Positions 35,367 through 47,760 of a DNA stretch of 64,000 nucleotides are shown here, piece by piece. The stretch lies in contig NC_092807.1 in assembly GCF_040954645.1 (NCBI RefSeq), forward strand, positions 2,232,001 to 2,296,000, written 5' to 3'. The first letter of the stretch is position 1. Each line of letters opens with the position of its first letter. Both the position numbers and the translations under genes were made by a program. The stretch comes from Diabrotica undecimpunctata. Lineage: Eukaryota; Arthropoda; Insecta; Coleoptera; Chrysomelidae. The notes below the pieces were generated by a model. It saw nothing but the letters and a program-made list of their open reading frames with translations, made no database searches and was not told where the DNA came from.

Positions 35367-36430
35367 ATATGACCATCAACATATAATTGTGCATCTTGAT
35401 ATGCTAAACGGCTAAACACCATGTGTTTTGTTTTTGAACAGTTTATGTTTAGGCCAAACTCTCTTCCCACTGTATCAATGGCATTTAAAAGGCATTGTAA
35501 TCCATTCATGTCATCACTTAAAATAACTGTATCGTCTGCATATCTGATTGTATTTATCAGAATTCCATTAACTTTCACGCCCCATTCCAAATTATGCAGC
35601 GCTTCTTTAAATATTCTATCTGAATATAAATTAAATAACAGTGGGGATAGTATACAACCCTGTCTGACACCTCTTTGTATTTTACATATTTCTATTGATT
35701 TTCCGTTCATGCGAAGCTGTCGCTGTTTGACGCCAGTATAACTTTTCTATGAATCGTATGTCTTGACTATCAATTCCTTTATCTTTTAATATTGTAATTA
35801 ATTTGTGATGCTGTACTCGATCAAAGGCCTTTTCATAGTCAATAAATACAGCAAAGACGTCTTTCCTTGGATCTCGACATTTCTGCAGTAGGTAATACAT
35901 TTAGTGCAAAGAGGGCGTCCCGAGTTCCCAGTCCATTTCTGAAGCCAAATTGTGTTTCATCCTGGTCTTCTTCACATTTATCTCTGATTTTACTGTGGAT
36001 GATGCGTAGAAATATTTTCAAAGTGTGGCTCATAAGGCTTATCATTCTATAATCGCTACAGTTTTTCGGACGTTGTTTTTTTTTTGGTAGTGTTATGAAT
36101 TCGGATTTTAACCAATCTTCAGGGATATCACCAGTCGAATAAACATCATTGAAAAGCTTGACCAGCATTCCAATGTTTTCCTCATTTATAAGCTTTAACA
36201 TCTCTGTCGGTATGTTATCAGGGCCAACGGCTTTCTTGTTCTTTGCTAACTTTATAGCATGCAGTATTTCTGATTTTAGTATTTCTGGTCCTTCACCTTC
36301 AACTAAAGTCTCCAGTTCTTCGGTACAGTAACCAACTGTACAAAATATAATCATTTATTTTGCCATTTTTTCTTTTAGTTTCAATCCAATGTTTTCTGTC
36401 TCCTGTATTACATTTCTTATGATCCTTACT

Positions 36431-37205
36431 AGAAAATAATTGATTAAATAATATCTAGTTATAAATAATCTTTTCTTCAAAAGAAAACAAATTACTTTCT
36501 CTTTCGGCAACCCATTACACGTCCAAACAACCCTAGCCTGTTGCCTGATAAATCACGTCACCAAAAAAATCAAAATCCAATTTCCTTGCATTGTTGTATG
36601 CGATAACGAAGTCAGAGAGTGTGTTCTCTATCGAAGAATGACCCTTTAGAGCCATATCTATCGAAAATAGGGAGCGATAGACGGCGATAGGAGCGTAATG
36701 GAGACGTTCGGGTCAAATTTACCGTGATGGAGATACTTCCAAACTGCTTTACTAATTTCCTTCGACATCAAACTCGAGATCCAACAAAGTGTTATCTTTT
36801 TTCTTTCTACGAATTATCGATGGCGTTTATGTATTCGAGTTGCGGTGCTCTGGGACCGTTTTTTCATTATCGCCCTTTTATTGTAGCTTGATTTCTTCCG
36901 AAGGAGCTTATTTTTTATTTCCATGGGCTTTTCACTTCAATAATAATAGAAAGTGTTTACTCGACACGTCATTTAGCGCTTGGAAAAAATGATCCCTGGA
37001 TTTGGATCTGTATTTTACGCGAACGTAAAAGAGTAATGAAATGTGTTTTATTTGCCGGTGTTTTTTTGGCTTTTTAACATTCAATACCTGATCATTAATG
37101 TGATACTTAATGCGGCTTCAAAGGCAGACACACAAAATTTTGCAAAACATAATGCACATGATTATTAAAATATGACACACTTTCAATCATATTCTTCTAT
37201 GGAAA
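36431..37205. other. Unassigned region
   Basis: No transposon protein is visible. 36590-36900 is GC-richer than its surroundings and could be unique host sequence. No gene structure is supported. Confidence 0.4.
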
Positions 37206-37211
37206 AACAGG

Positions 37212-38857
37212 ATGATAATAATTAGTAACAATATAAGTTATTTGGCTATACAGAATAAGGCCATACAGAAAAGAAATGAAGAACACAAGAAATATATGGA
37301 AAGAAGAACCAGAGAAAGAAGGGCAAGTTACCAAGATGCAAGACGGAGGGCCGATAAAATATGCCGAACAGAGAAAAGAAAATACGAAAACGACAATATA
37401 CAGAAAATGAAAGAAAATCTTCAAAGCAACAATAAGACAGACGTACAGATATCTACGCAATTTAAGAGAAGGAGACAAACCCCGAACAAATCTCTGCAGA
37501 AATAAAGAAATGCAAATAACCAGTGATCCAAAAGATATAAAATCAGTCTCAGACCAAACTCTTTTAGGGACACAAGAAAATGAAGAGCATATGAACATGC
37601 ATCATAATGAGGGAGACACCCACAACGATGGAAGAAGTAAAACAGGCAATACGAGGACAAAAGAACAATAAGGCTCCAGGTATTGACAACGTCCCCCCTG
37701 AGCTATATAAATTAGGTGGCGATCACCTAGTAGGACAAATGCATGTGCTCATGAACATTGGAATGATGAAAAGATCCCTAATGATTGGAAAACCGGGATT
37801 ATATGCCCAATCTATAAAAAAGTGGATAAACTGAAATGCGAAAATTATCGCGGCATAACCGTATTGGGCACGGCGTACAAAATTTTTACTTACATACTAA
37901 ACAAACGACTCCAACAACTAACTGAAAATATTGTCGGGGAATATCAAACCGGTTTCCGACAAAGAAGATCTACAACTGACCAACTATTCACAGTGAAGCA
38001 AATTTTAAACAAATCGTGGGAATACGACATTGACGTCCACAACATATTCATAGATTTCAAACAAGCCTACGACTCAATTAATAGGAACAAGTTATATGAA
38101 ATGTTGCAGAGCTTTAATATCCCCCAAAAATACATCCGACTGGTAACAACAACAATGGATTCGTCTTCGTCAATAGCAACTGTCAGAGTCCAAAATGAGC
38201 TCACTGAAAACTTTACGATCGTCCAAGGATTAAAGCAAGGAGAAGGGCTGGCACCGACACTATTCAACCTAACCTTGGAATATATGATAACACAGCTGAA
38301 TATAGGAAGAGGTAATCTCCTAACAAATAAATCAATACAGATTTCAATACAGTTCATGTGTTTCGCTCCAAAAACACACACTGGAGATCGAAAATCAGGG
38401 TCTACAAAACTATTATCAGACCAATAGTATGTTATGCATGCGAGACATGGGTGATGATAGAAAAGACAAAAAGAAAACTGGAAGTCTTCGAAAGAAAAGT
38501 CGTAAGAAAGACATTTGGACCTATTAACGAAAACGGAATATGGAGATTCAGGTATAACCATGAACTCTACCAACTGTTCAAAGAGACACCGATCTCAGAA
38601 TTCGTTAAACTTCAGAGACTTCGCTGGACTGGTCATGTAGTAAGAATGGAGACAGAAATATTGCCGAAAAGAGCCCTAGACAGAAAAATGCAGGGCGCAA
38701 GACCAAAAGGAAGGCCATAGAAAAGATGGGAGGATGAAGTGGCTGCGGACGCGCAAAATTTGCTAGACGTGAGAAAGGAGAGATCGGCGCGGGGACCGAC
38801 AAGGTTGGAGGCGTAGTTTTGAGGAGGCCAAGGCCCGATTAGGGCTGTAGCGCCATT
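37212..38857 (+). pseudogene. RTE-like LINE with catalytic region deleted
   Basis: Frames 37212-37505, 37607-37834, 37822-38427 and 38358-38720 read in order: a basic pre-RT linker (RRTRERRASYQDARRRADK), NNKAPGIDNVPPELYKLGG, CENYRGITVLGTAYKIF, GFRQRRSTTDQLFTVKQIL, IFIDFKQAYDSINRNKLYEM, LKQGEGLAPTLFNLTLEYM, then directly KIRVYKTIIRPIVCYACETW and LRWTGHVVRMETEILPKRAL. The YADD box and thumb between LEYM and the CETW block are deleted near 38340. The tail at 38858 onward is a GA microsatellite. Confidence 0.85.
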
Positions 38858-39262
<405 letters not shown>

Positions 39263-39439
39263 TAGTTGTCCTTGATATTGAAATATTATAGTTGAAGTAA
39301 TATTTAACCTGATTCTACATAACATAAAAAATACGACTTTGAGAAAAGTTTACTTTACTCCGCACTTACTCTACCCAACCCTATGCAAATATATTCCCTT
39401 AATATCATTTTAGCTTCTCTTAATGTCCCTCTAATAAAA

Positions 39440-40713
39440 CGTGGTGAAGTTGCGATTGTTTACCCTTAAAACATTCATATTAGTTTCAGAATTGCCTGCT
39501 GTATTACCTGCAAGTAATAGGCATTCTGATGATTACAGCTTGATCAATTATGTCACTAAAGCGTTCACTAAGATCATTCATAGAAGAATATATGATAAAT
39601 GTGAGTCAAATATCAGAAGCAGTTTTTCGCTCTCCAGGTGCTTATACAGCGGTGTAGAGACGTTGATAAGGACGTGTATTTGTGATTTGTGGATTTTAGA
39701 AAAGCATTTGGCAATGTCAATCATGAACAATTGATGAATATTCTGCGAAAGACAGGTATTGACGACAAGGACATTCGAATTGTGGCAAACCTATACTGGG
39801 GTCAAACAGCAAGAGCAAAAATTGGCAACGAACTCACTGGAAGGATGCAGATCAAAAGAGGTGTCCGTCAGGGGTGTATCTTATCCCCACTCCTATTTAA
39901 TATTTATTTCGAGGAAATATTTAACAAATGTATGGAAAATGCAAGTGAGGGCAAAAAAATAAACGGCGAGTTAACGAACAATATAAGATATGTCGACGAC
40001 ATAGTGATCCTTGCCAGTACCATAGACGAATTACAACAGGTAATGGAAAGAGTTTATTCAGTTAGCGAGGAATACGGCCTGAGCCTCAACTTCAAGAAGA
40101 CAAAGTGGATGCTGATAAGCAAAAAGCAACAACCTGCTCGACAATTACGGATAAGTAACATACTAATTGACCATGTAGAATCTTATATGTACCTTGGCAC
40201 CAACGTAAATGCAAAATGGGAACAGGCCACTGAAATTAAGGCGAGAATAGAATGAGCTAGAGCAGCATTTAACAATATGAATTTTAACAATATACATTTT
40301 TCCGATCTTACTATATGGTATGGAGGCCTGGACGCTGACAGAGACGCTTACGAGAAAACTAGAAGCATTCGAAATGTGGGCGTACCGACGCATTCTTTGT
40401 ATATCCTGAATCGAACATATCACCAACATAGAGGTACTCCAAAGAATCGGAAAGGAGAAAGAAATCGTGAGCACAATCAAACAAAGAAAGCTTGAATATC
40501 TAGGCCACATATTGAGACACGATAAGTACGTTCTACTGCAATTGATTGTTCAGCAATTGATTGAGGAGAAGACACTCGTGGCTCCAAAATCTGCGGAAGT
40601 GGTTCGGGCTCACATCGGTCGAACTATACAGAAGCGCCACAAACAAGATCAGAATTGCCATGTTGATAGCCAACCTTGGCAACGGACAGGGCACTTGAAG
40701 AAGAAGAATATGA
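39440..40713 (+). pseudogene. RTE-like LINE (family E), RT region
   Basis: The best frame, 39689-40255, has VDFRKAFGNVNHEQLMNI, IRIVANLYWGQTARAKIG, GVRQGCILSPLLFN and a catalytic box YVDD (about 39988) where relatives in the window have YADD. It continues YGLSLNFKKTKWMLISKK and YMYLGTNVNAKWEQ. Upstream (39530-39690) and downstream (40255-40700) parts are frameshifted but recognisable, and the end is gaagaagaagaat near 40700-40713. YVDD still keeps both aspartates. Confidence 0.85.
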
Positions 40714-40965
40714 TTACGGAGCTCATACAGAAGAAGACACAGAGCATATCCCTATTCAAGGTAAATTGAAAAATATAAAATTAATCATTGACATTCTTAA
40801 TAAAATCCATACCAACTGATTTCTTTGATCATTTTTACGTTATTGCGTTCTAATTACTAACTAACAACTAAATATTACAACTTAAAGGTGTTTCGTTTTT
40901 GTTCTAGGAGTGCTCAATGATAGTTTAAATATTACCGAATGCTGTTAGATAATAATCACGAAATA

Positions 40966-42592
40966 ATATTAAAAATGAACAAAAATATTAAACTGATGGT
41001 GAACCTGACCAATTCAGAGATTTTAGTTAGGATGATCCCGAATATACTCCATCCAATGAAGAAAATGGTAGTACTGATGAGGAAGTAGACGAAAATGTAG
41101 AAATACTGAAGATACTTACTGAGGATAGAAATGAAGATGGTAAAGGAAACGCCATAGAAAATAAGCAAGATAAAAATAATACGGTGAGGCCTAGAAAGCG
41201 TGAAAGAAATGAACAAAATTGAAAGGTAACAAAAAGGGTTAAAACAACTTTGGCTGGAAAAGAACATGTTTCAAAATCTATAAAAAGAATAAGCGCTAAG
41301 AAAATTAAACCCGGTTGTAGATCTTGCAGACAAAAATGTACTGATAAAGTTAACGAATTTGAGCGAGTACAGATATTTAATAATTATTGAAATGAAACTA
41401 AAACTTGGTATCTCAAACGACAATTTGTACTATCCAGGGTGAATATTGTCACAAAAAAAAACGTAAAAAGCCAGTAAATGGTAGAAGAGATAACCAGAGA
41501 AAACAAACGAGTCATTATAATTTTGAGGTGAAAGCATATTCCGAAGAATAAGGTACCAGATGATGTTAAAGAACGAGTTCGTAGCAATATTTGGTTATTA
41601 CCAATGTATGAAAGTCATTATAGTTGCAAAAAAAACCAAAAGACAATATCTTAGAAGCGAACTCAATATCGACAAGATTTAAAATCTTTATAAAATTAAA
41701 TGTGAAGAAGACCGCTTGCAAAAAAGTGGGATAGTCAAATCGTGGCTATATAGACATATTTTTAAAACAGAGTTTAATATTGGTTTTAAAATTCCATCCA
41801 ATGACACCTGTGAGGTTTGTGAAAGTCTCACTATGACATTACAAGAAATTCAATCAGCAGATGAGCGGGCAGCAATTCAGGAGACAACTGATTGCCACTT
41901 AAAAGATGCTGATATCCGATACATCGATAAAAAGATATACAAAGTAAACTGTTCTGAAAAAACAACAGTTATTATGCTAGATTTGCAAAAATATCTATGA
42001 TGTAATGAATCTGTTGATGGTAAAGGTGGTAATGAAATATCGTCAGCCTTATGAAGTGGGCAGAAGAATTTGTAGAAACTCTAATATTGAGACCTTGATA
42101 ATTTGGTCAAATAACTGTCCAAGTCAAAACAGAAATATTACGATGGCAGTCAATTACTTTTTTCTTAAGTGTGTTTGCTCTTCCTTAAAAAAAATCATTC
42201 ATAAATTTTTACTTAAAGGTCATACCTACATGGAAGCAGACCATGTTCATGGTCTTATTGAACGTACTCTAAAGAAGCAACCAGCATTGAGTACTGTTAC
42301 ACCGTGGGACACAGTTAGTAAGATCAGCAGGAGCTACAGTTTGGAATATGGAATTAAATGACTTTAAAAACTTCAATATATTGCATAAATCTTCAGAGGC
42401 TCCATTTGTTAGCCGAAAAATAAATACTGAAAAGCAAAGTTTTCTTATGTCATCGTCGGTGTGGCTAGAAGTACATCGTGATAGCCAAGCTCTGCTTTAT
42501 TACAAAACAGGATTTACCGATACACAATTAAAAACGGTGAACTTACGTAGAAAATCTAGACAAAGCGTAGCACCATTTCTAAAGGTATAACT
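40966..42592 (+). pseudogene. DDE-like transposase pseudogene (SQNRN family)
   Basis: A degraded frame starts near 40966 with an acidic segment (about 41025-41100). A cysteine cluster follows (CRSCRQKC, about 41318), then WLLPMYESHY (41602), YRHIFKTEFNIGFKIPSNDT (41750), CEVCESL, TTVIMLDLQKYL (41968, possible first Asp), NESVDGKGGNE, IIWSNNCPSQNRN (42088, Asn where relatives have Asp) and KGHTYMEADHVHGLIERTL (42220). The end is near RRKSRQSVAPFLK (42590). Similar proteins with a GQNRN-type block are common in insect genomes and behave like transposases. I cannot name the superfamily. Several frameshifts and a deletion near 42000. Confidence 0.65.
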
Positions 42593-42629
42593 GCAAAGAA
42601 ACATCAACATCTTTTAAAGTTATATGAGT

Positions 42630-43140
42630 TACTTACTACTTCTTGTCGGTTTATAATGTTCTTCGCCATTTTCCGACTTCCAATCGCCACTTAGTCCGGT
42701 TGTTCCATAGGTCCTCTTCTATGTCCCTCTCTCTCAGTTTTTTTATTTATTCCTTCGCTCCAACTTTTTCTCGGTCTACCTCGTTTTCTCTGTCCTTTTG
42801 GTTGCCATTTTAATATTTCTTTTGGTATTCGTTGTTCATCCATTCTTTGTATGTGTCCGAACCAGTTAAGTTATTTTTTTGTTAGGTCATCTGTGCTTGT
42901 TCGTTTGATTCCCATTACGTCTCTAATGCGTTCGTTGGTAATCCTTTTTCTTCTAGATCTTCCTGCGGATCTTCTCCAAACATCAATTTCCGTCGCTTTC
43001 AGCGTTGCCAATCTTCTTTCTTTCAGTGGCCATACCTCACAGCTGTACAAAGTAATATTTTTTACTATAGCTCATATATCCTCTTTTTATTTTCTTTGCT
43101 GATGGATTGGTTCCATAAAACGCTGTTTAACATTGTGACG
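42630..43140 (-). pseudogene. RTE-like LINE, C-terminal fragment
   Basis: Conceptual minus-strand translation across frameshifts gives a SISKENKKRIY block (about 43100), a CEVWPLKER-like block (about 43040), RITNERIRDVMG-like (about 42930), RMDEQRIPKEILKWQPKGQ-like and RWRLESEKWRRTL-like near 42670. This is the region after the RT domain in RTE-type proteins. It is strongly decayed, with no catalytic part. Confidence 0.65.
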
Positions 43141-45186
43141 ACTTTTCTCCCTGACGTATTTCTCTCTCTTATAGCTTAACTCTCTTATATGAGTGGATAC
43201 CGTTTTAATTTCAAAGCTTTTATAAAAAAAATGATTTGGTGTTACAACTTTCATTTTAAATTCTTTGCCTGATTTTTTATTTGGTGGTAAACAGTCGAAA
43301 GTGCCTCAATTCTGGTCAGGTACAAGAAATTGTTGATATTTGTATAGCTTAGTACTTCAATTAGTTCATTAATTAAATTGTAAAAAAGCCGAATATCAAT
43401 TTTTATTTAATTTTTATTAAAAAAAAAAGTGTTGCAGTCCAGTGGGACTGCCAGTAGAAGTTATACCTCTATACACGCGTTTACCGTTACAAATTTATAT
43501 GGGAGTCAATCTGCACAATCATTACATATGTAATGCTATAGGTAAGAGAGAGCAGTTAAGTATATAGGTATATGGCGCATGGTTTGCTGTATATAAACAA
43601 CATTTGACCTGTAATCGGAGTATAGTAAATGAAGGATTGAAAACGTATATTTTTATTTTCATATATGTATGAAAGGATTTGAATGCAAAAAATTTTGTTA
43701 CACATACTCTGCAGTAAAATTCATTGTTTATTTTTTTTATTAATATAAAAATACAATACAATACACTGCAACATAATTCAATATGCATATTACAATGCAA
43801 ATTAAAATGCAATATTCATAAGTATTTAAAAATGACAATATACATAACTTACTTACGCATATGTTTAATTTACCGTGATAATAATATGTATTAATAGAAT
43901 AAAAATATTGTTTCGTGATACAACTGTCAATTTGTCTGACATTGACAGATACAAAATTTAATTGTTGTTTGTATATATTGTATATAAGTACACATTTGAA
44001 TTTTCTTGAGATATTTACAAGTTATAATTTATAATTTAACATGCCCAACGAGGTTCAAGCCAATTCTGAACAGAATGGAAAAATAATAATAATATTATAA
44101 AATATTAAATACATTTGCAAAAGAAACATTTTTATTTTCAAGAGAGAAACAGAGATAAAATATATCTTCTGTCTCTCTATTACCTATATCTTACATATGT
44201 AATGATTTTGGCGATTCACTTCCGTACAAATTTCCAACGTCGAACGCGCGTATGTATGACTTCAAAAATTTTCATTTTCATATTATAAAACTTTCTTGTT
44301 TTCTCGAATACTGCTAAAATGGAGATATAATCTTTTACCTCTAAGGTATAGATTTCTAAGTGTGTTTTTTTAATTTTTTTTTCTGATCGCATCGTTTTTT
44401 TTGTACTTTGTCTTGATTTTATTCAAACTCAGTGTAAAGTTGTCCACTAGTAAGTTCTGATATCTTCACTTGAATAAATTAGTCGTTGCGACCTCACGAC
44501 TGTTTTTACATCTATTGTCAACGTATACACCTCTATTAGTTATAATTAAATAATGAATACCAATGTTTTACAGTATTTTTGAAATACACCGAATACTTCA
44601 AATAATTTTCTAGGAAACAACCGCAGATAAATTAATGAAATGACTATAAACGAAGGTACAAATATTAATAATGTTCCCGTTACTGTCGTCTCCGTCTTTT
44701 ACTATTTAGCGCCATCATCTCCAACAGTGCTTACAACTTAATAAAAAATTCCCCATATCTACACTTTCCACATTCTAAAATATGCTCTCTCTTTGTGGAC
44801 CTAATAGCAGTTATCAATAAAAAACATGCTTCGAATGCTTGTAATGCCGTTATCAATATAGGTGGGTGTCTGATGTCGCCGTATGCTCTCGCTCAATTTA
44901 TTACAAAGATTTAATTGAGTTGTAACATGCCCGATAAACCACAAAAGAAATAAAAAATTAATAAATACAAAACGGCATGTTCTCATAGAGTTTACCGCAA
45001 TAAACTAAATGCCCAGTGACGTACGGGAATAAAATTGTTATGATTGAGAATCATAAAAATGTTGGAAAGGTGTATTCGCTTCGAATGGAGGATTTCATTT
45101 TTTGTAAAAAAGCAGATATCAACTATGCTTTGTATCAAGTAGATTTAAACTTTGTATTAAGTGGATCACTTGACTCGACATGCACC
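43141..45186. other. No gene seen; long AT-rich stretch
   Basis: About 2 kb without recognisable transposon coding. A short inverted pair, CTGTCAA and TTGACAG, lies near 43925-43950. Frames at 43522-43812, 44801-44986 and 45016-45240 are short and unrecognised. This may be unique DNA. Confidence 0.45.
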
Positions 45187-46605
45187 TTAACACGTTCGCG
45201 ACGACGCGACGCAGAATTCCGGGATTTTACATCTCTTTAATTTTGTTTTATTTATATTTTAACTAACAATCTCTATTTTGATTATTATCAATATATTTTT
45301 CATATTTTTAAAACCATATTTTTCTATTTAAAAGCTATTTTTTGTATGTACCACCGGTGGTACACGCCGGCTGTAGTGAACATTCTTCAAGAGAAAACGT
45401 CGTGTACCACCGGTGAAATGTGAAGTCGTGGGTGTCGTAGTATATTATTGGATTTGTAATGGTTTTTTGCCTGTTTAGGTTACTATTGAAGGTCATACAT
45501 GCAACCTAAACATATACGCAGGTAAAAGTGGTTCAAATATACCTGACAGTGATTTTGGACATTCCTACAATATTTGCATGGAATTACTTGAGGAGCGTTT
45601 GTATGAAGGAAGGCCACTATATATTGATAATTATTATACTAGTGTAAATTTATGTAAAAAGCTTCTTCAGTGTAAAAAATATGTTTGCGGAACTCTTAGA
45701 TCTAACAAAAAAAAAAAATTTCAAAGCTGTATGTAAAAAAAATTGAATAACGAGCAAATATATGGAAAACAATATGATGAGGGCATAAGAGTTGCCAAAT
45801 GGATGGACAAACGTCCTGTATTAATGATTATTATAGTTCCCAGCCATACAGTAAACCTCCAACCGATAAGAAAAAAACTATAGATAAGGTGAAGACATTC
45901 TAAAACTACCTGAGGTTATTGCGTGTAATACGGCAAAGAAAGTTGTGGACTTGTTTGATCAAATGTCTTCATATTATACCCCGTTAAGAAAATCACTAAG
46001 TGGTATAAAAAGTGTTCTTTCTTGGCACATGTATAGTAAATACTTGAGTTCTTTTTAATAGTTATGGTAATAATCCTAAAACATGCATTATGTCATCTAT
46101 TTGCGAAAAAATTATTGAAGGACTATTACAAAGCAAAGTTACAGAAAGTCCTTGTGAACCAGATATTGTTCCAGTGAAAAAAACCCAAATTATCTTTGGT
46201 AAAGCATAAGTTACAAAAATATAAAGATAGTGCTAGACAAACAAGAAAACGCTACTTTTCAGGTTATGAGAAAATTCAGGATACACAAGGATCAAAAGCA
46301 GCCCGATCAAAAACAAAAAGAGTGTGTACATACTATACATGTGAGGATAGACCAACTATGTATTTTCCTTGCTTTAATAAAATTCACAAAGCCACCTAGT
46401 TTTGTATAATGTTTAAATTATCTCTTAAGTTTTGTACAATATCTATGTTATACTACGATATTTTAATTTTAATAAACCATTTTTACTGCAGTTTTTTGCA
46501 ACAACATAATAGAGAGTTAAGAAATAGAAAGCGTGCCACCAATGGCCATAAGTGGATGAATGGACAGTTAGGCATATACCACCGGTGGTACACGTCATGT
46601 ATGTT
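45187..46605 (+). mobile_element. piggyBac-like element 2, degraded
   Basis: A TTAA at 45187-45190 is followed by CACGTTCGCGACGACGCG, a plausible left end. The palindrome GTACCACCGGTGGTAC lies at 45348-45363, a half copy TGTACCACCGGTG near 45403, and the core again near 46576-46591. The coding remnant is 45480-46399. The right terminal repeat and second TTAA are missing where a minus-strand LINE starts (about 46606). Confidence 0.7.
45480..46399 (+). pseudogene. piggyBac transposase remnant
   Basis: Scattered frames give GHSYNICMELLEERLYEGRP, YIDNYYTSVNLCKKLL, KYVCGTLRSNKK, RVAKWMDKRPVLM, KKVVDLFDQMSSYYTPLRKS (the DQM block with the conserved Asp), then LLQSKVTESPCEPDIV and, in 46196-46399, KHKLQKYKDSARQTRKRYF and RVCTYYTCEDRPTMYFPCFN. 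The C-terminal Cys-rich domain keeps only part of its cysteines. At least five frameshifts or stops. It differs in sequence from the piggyBac at 33460. Confidence 0.82.
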
Positions 46606-47760
46606 ACATTTTCTTCTAATGTCTTCACTTCTCTTTCGATCTTCCAGCGTATTTCCTGTAATTCTTCTTAGTACTCTTATCTCTGCCGTTTCCAGTAGCC
46701 TTTGCGTTGTGGCTCTATCGGGTCTTGTTTCTGAGGCATCATATGTCATTATTGGTCTTACACTGGTTTTTTAAATTTATGACTTTATCTTAGTGTTAAT
46801 GTGTCTGTTTCGCCATGTAGTGTTATTAAGTCATCCTGCCAGTCTATTTGCCTTTTTTTTATACTTGATCTATCACTTCTTTGTCCAGGTTTCCATATCT
46901 AGACAATGTAATTCACAGGTATTTTATTTCCATTACTTGTTCAAGACTGATGCCATCAATTTCTATTCTACATCTGGTTGGTCCTTTGCTAACTGCTGTT
47001 ATTTTAGTTTTCTGAGATGAGATTGTCATATTAAATTTTTTTGCTTTTGTTAAATCTTTGGACCAGTCTTTGCAAACTATCTTTATTTTGGACTATCAAT
47101 ATTGCGTCGTCTGCATAACAGAGTATTTTTATTTTTTTGTTTCCCATTTTGTATCCTCTTCCTTTGTTAACGCTTTTGATGATTTTATCCATGATCAAAT
47201 TGAAGAGCATGGGACTCAATGAATCCCCTTGTCTTATTCCGGTGCATATTTCTATAGTTTTTGTAAGTTCTCTATCTTTTCTGACTTCCATTTTGTTGTT
47301 TTGGTAGATGTTTTCGATAGGGTTTAAAATATTTAGGGGAACTTCTCTATTATACAGAAGATGACTTTGGATTTCATCTTTGAGTCTTACTCTGTCAAAC
47401 GCTTTCTTTAGGTAAATCAGATACAGAAATGTTGGTCTATTATACTCTAGTGATTTTTCAGTAATTTGCTTTATAACGAATATTGCATCTGTACACGATC
47501 TTCCACTACGAAAACCCTGTTATTCTTCTGCTAAACTTATCCTCTGTTTTATTAACACTTGTAAAATTTTAATTGTAAGTTTTAGCGTAGTATTTAATAA
47601 GTTAATACCCCTGTAGTTTTCTGGCTGTTTTATATCTCTTTTTTTGAGTAGTAGAATTAGTTCGCTCGTTCTCCATTCTTTCGGTATCCTTACTCTGGTA
47701 TACCTTAATTTACAAAGAGTACAATTCGCTTCAGAGTTCATCTGTCTTGCATAAATCCAA
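46606..47760 (-). pseudogene. RTE-like LINE (family D), RT
   Basis: From 47741 downward the minus strand reads RIPKEWRTSELILLLKKRD, PENYRGINLLNTTLKLTIKI, GFRSGRSCTDAIFVIKQI-like (frameshifted), LKKAFDRVRLKDE, then 47291-47031: IEICTGIRQGDSLSPMLFNL and an intact YADD (KILCYADDAILIVQ). Further down are the TTQRLLETAEIRVLRRITGN block and EDIRRKCNIHDV, where it stops abruptly against the piggyBac sequence. The missing 3' end means the junction is not a normal LINE insertion end. Confidence 0.85.

Larger units (their letters stand above)
34297..36430 (-). pseudogene. RTE-like LINE (family E) carrying a solo LTR
   Basis: Read on the minus strand from 36430, the frames give NKKAVGPDNIPTEML (about 36240), DYRMISLMSHTLKIFLRIIH, GFRNGLGTRDALFAL, FIDYEKAFDRVQHHK (35850), GVRQGCILSPLLFN, an intact YADDTVILSDD (35555-35523), YVDGHI, then after the LTR IQRVSSFNYLGCHI, LLYAVKAWTLK and IAYFGHVVRGDRYN. 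The 3' end near 34297 is cttcttcttctt. A frameshift separates 36354-35839 from 35710-35285, and a stop follows the catalytic part. It starts within 15 bp of the piggyBac TTAA. Confidence 0.87.
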
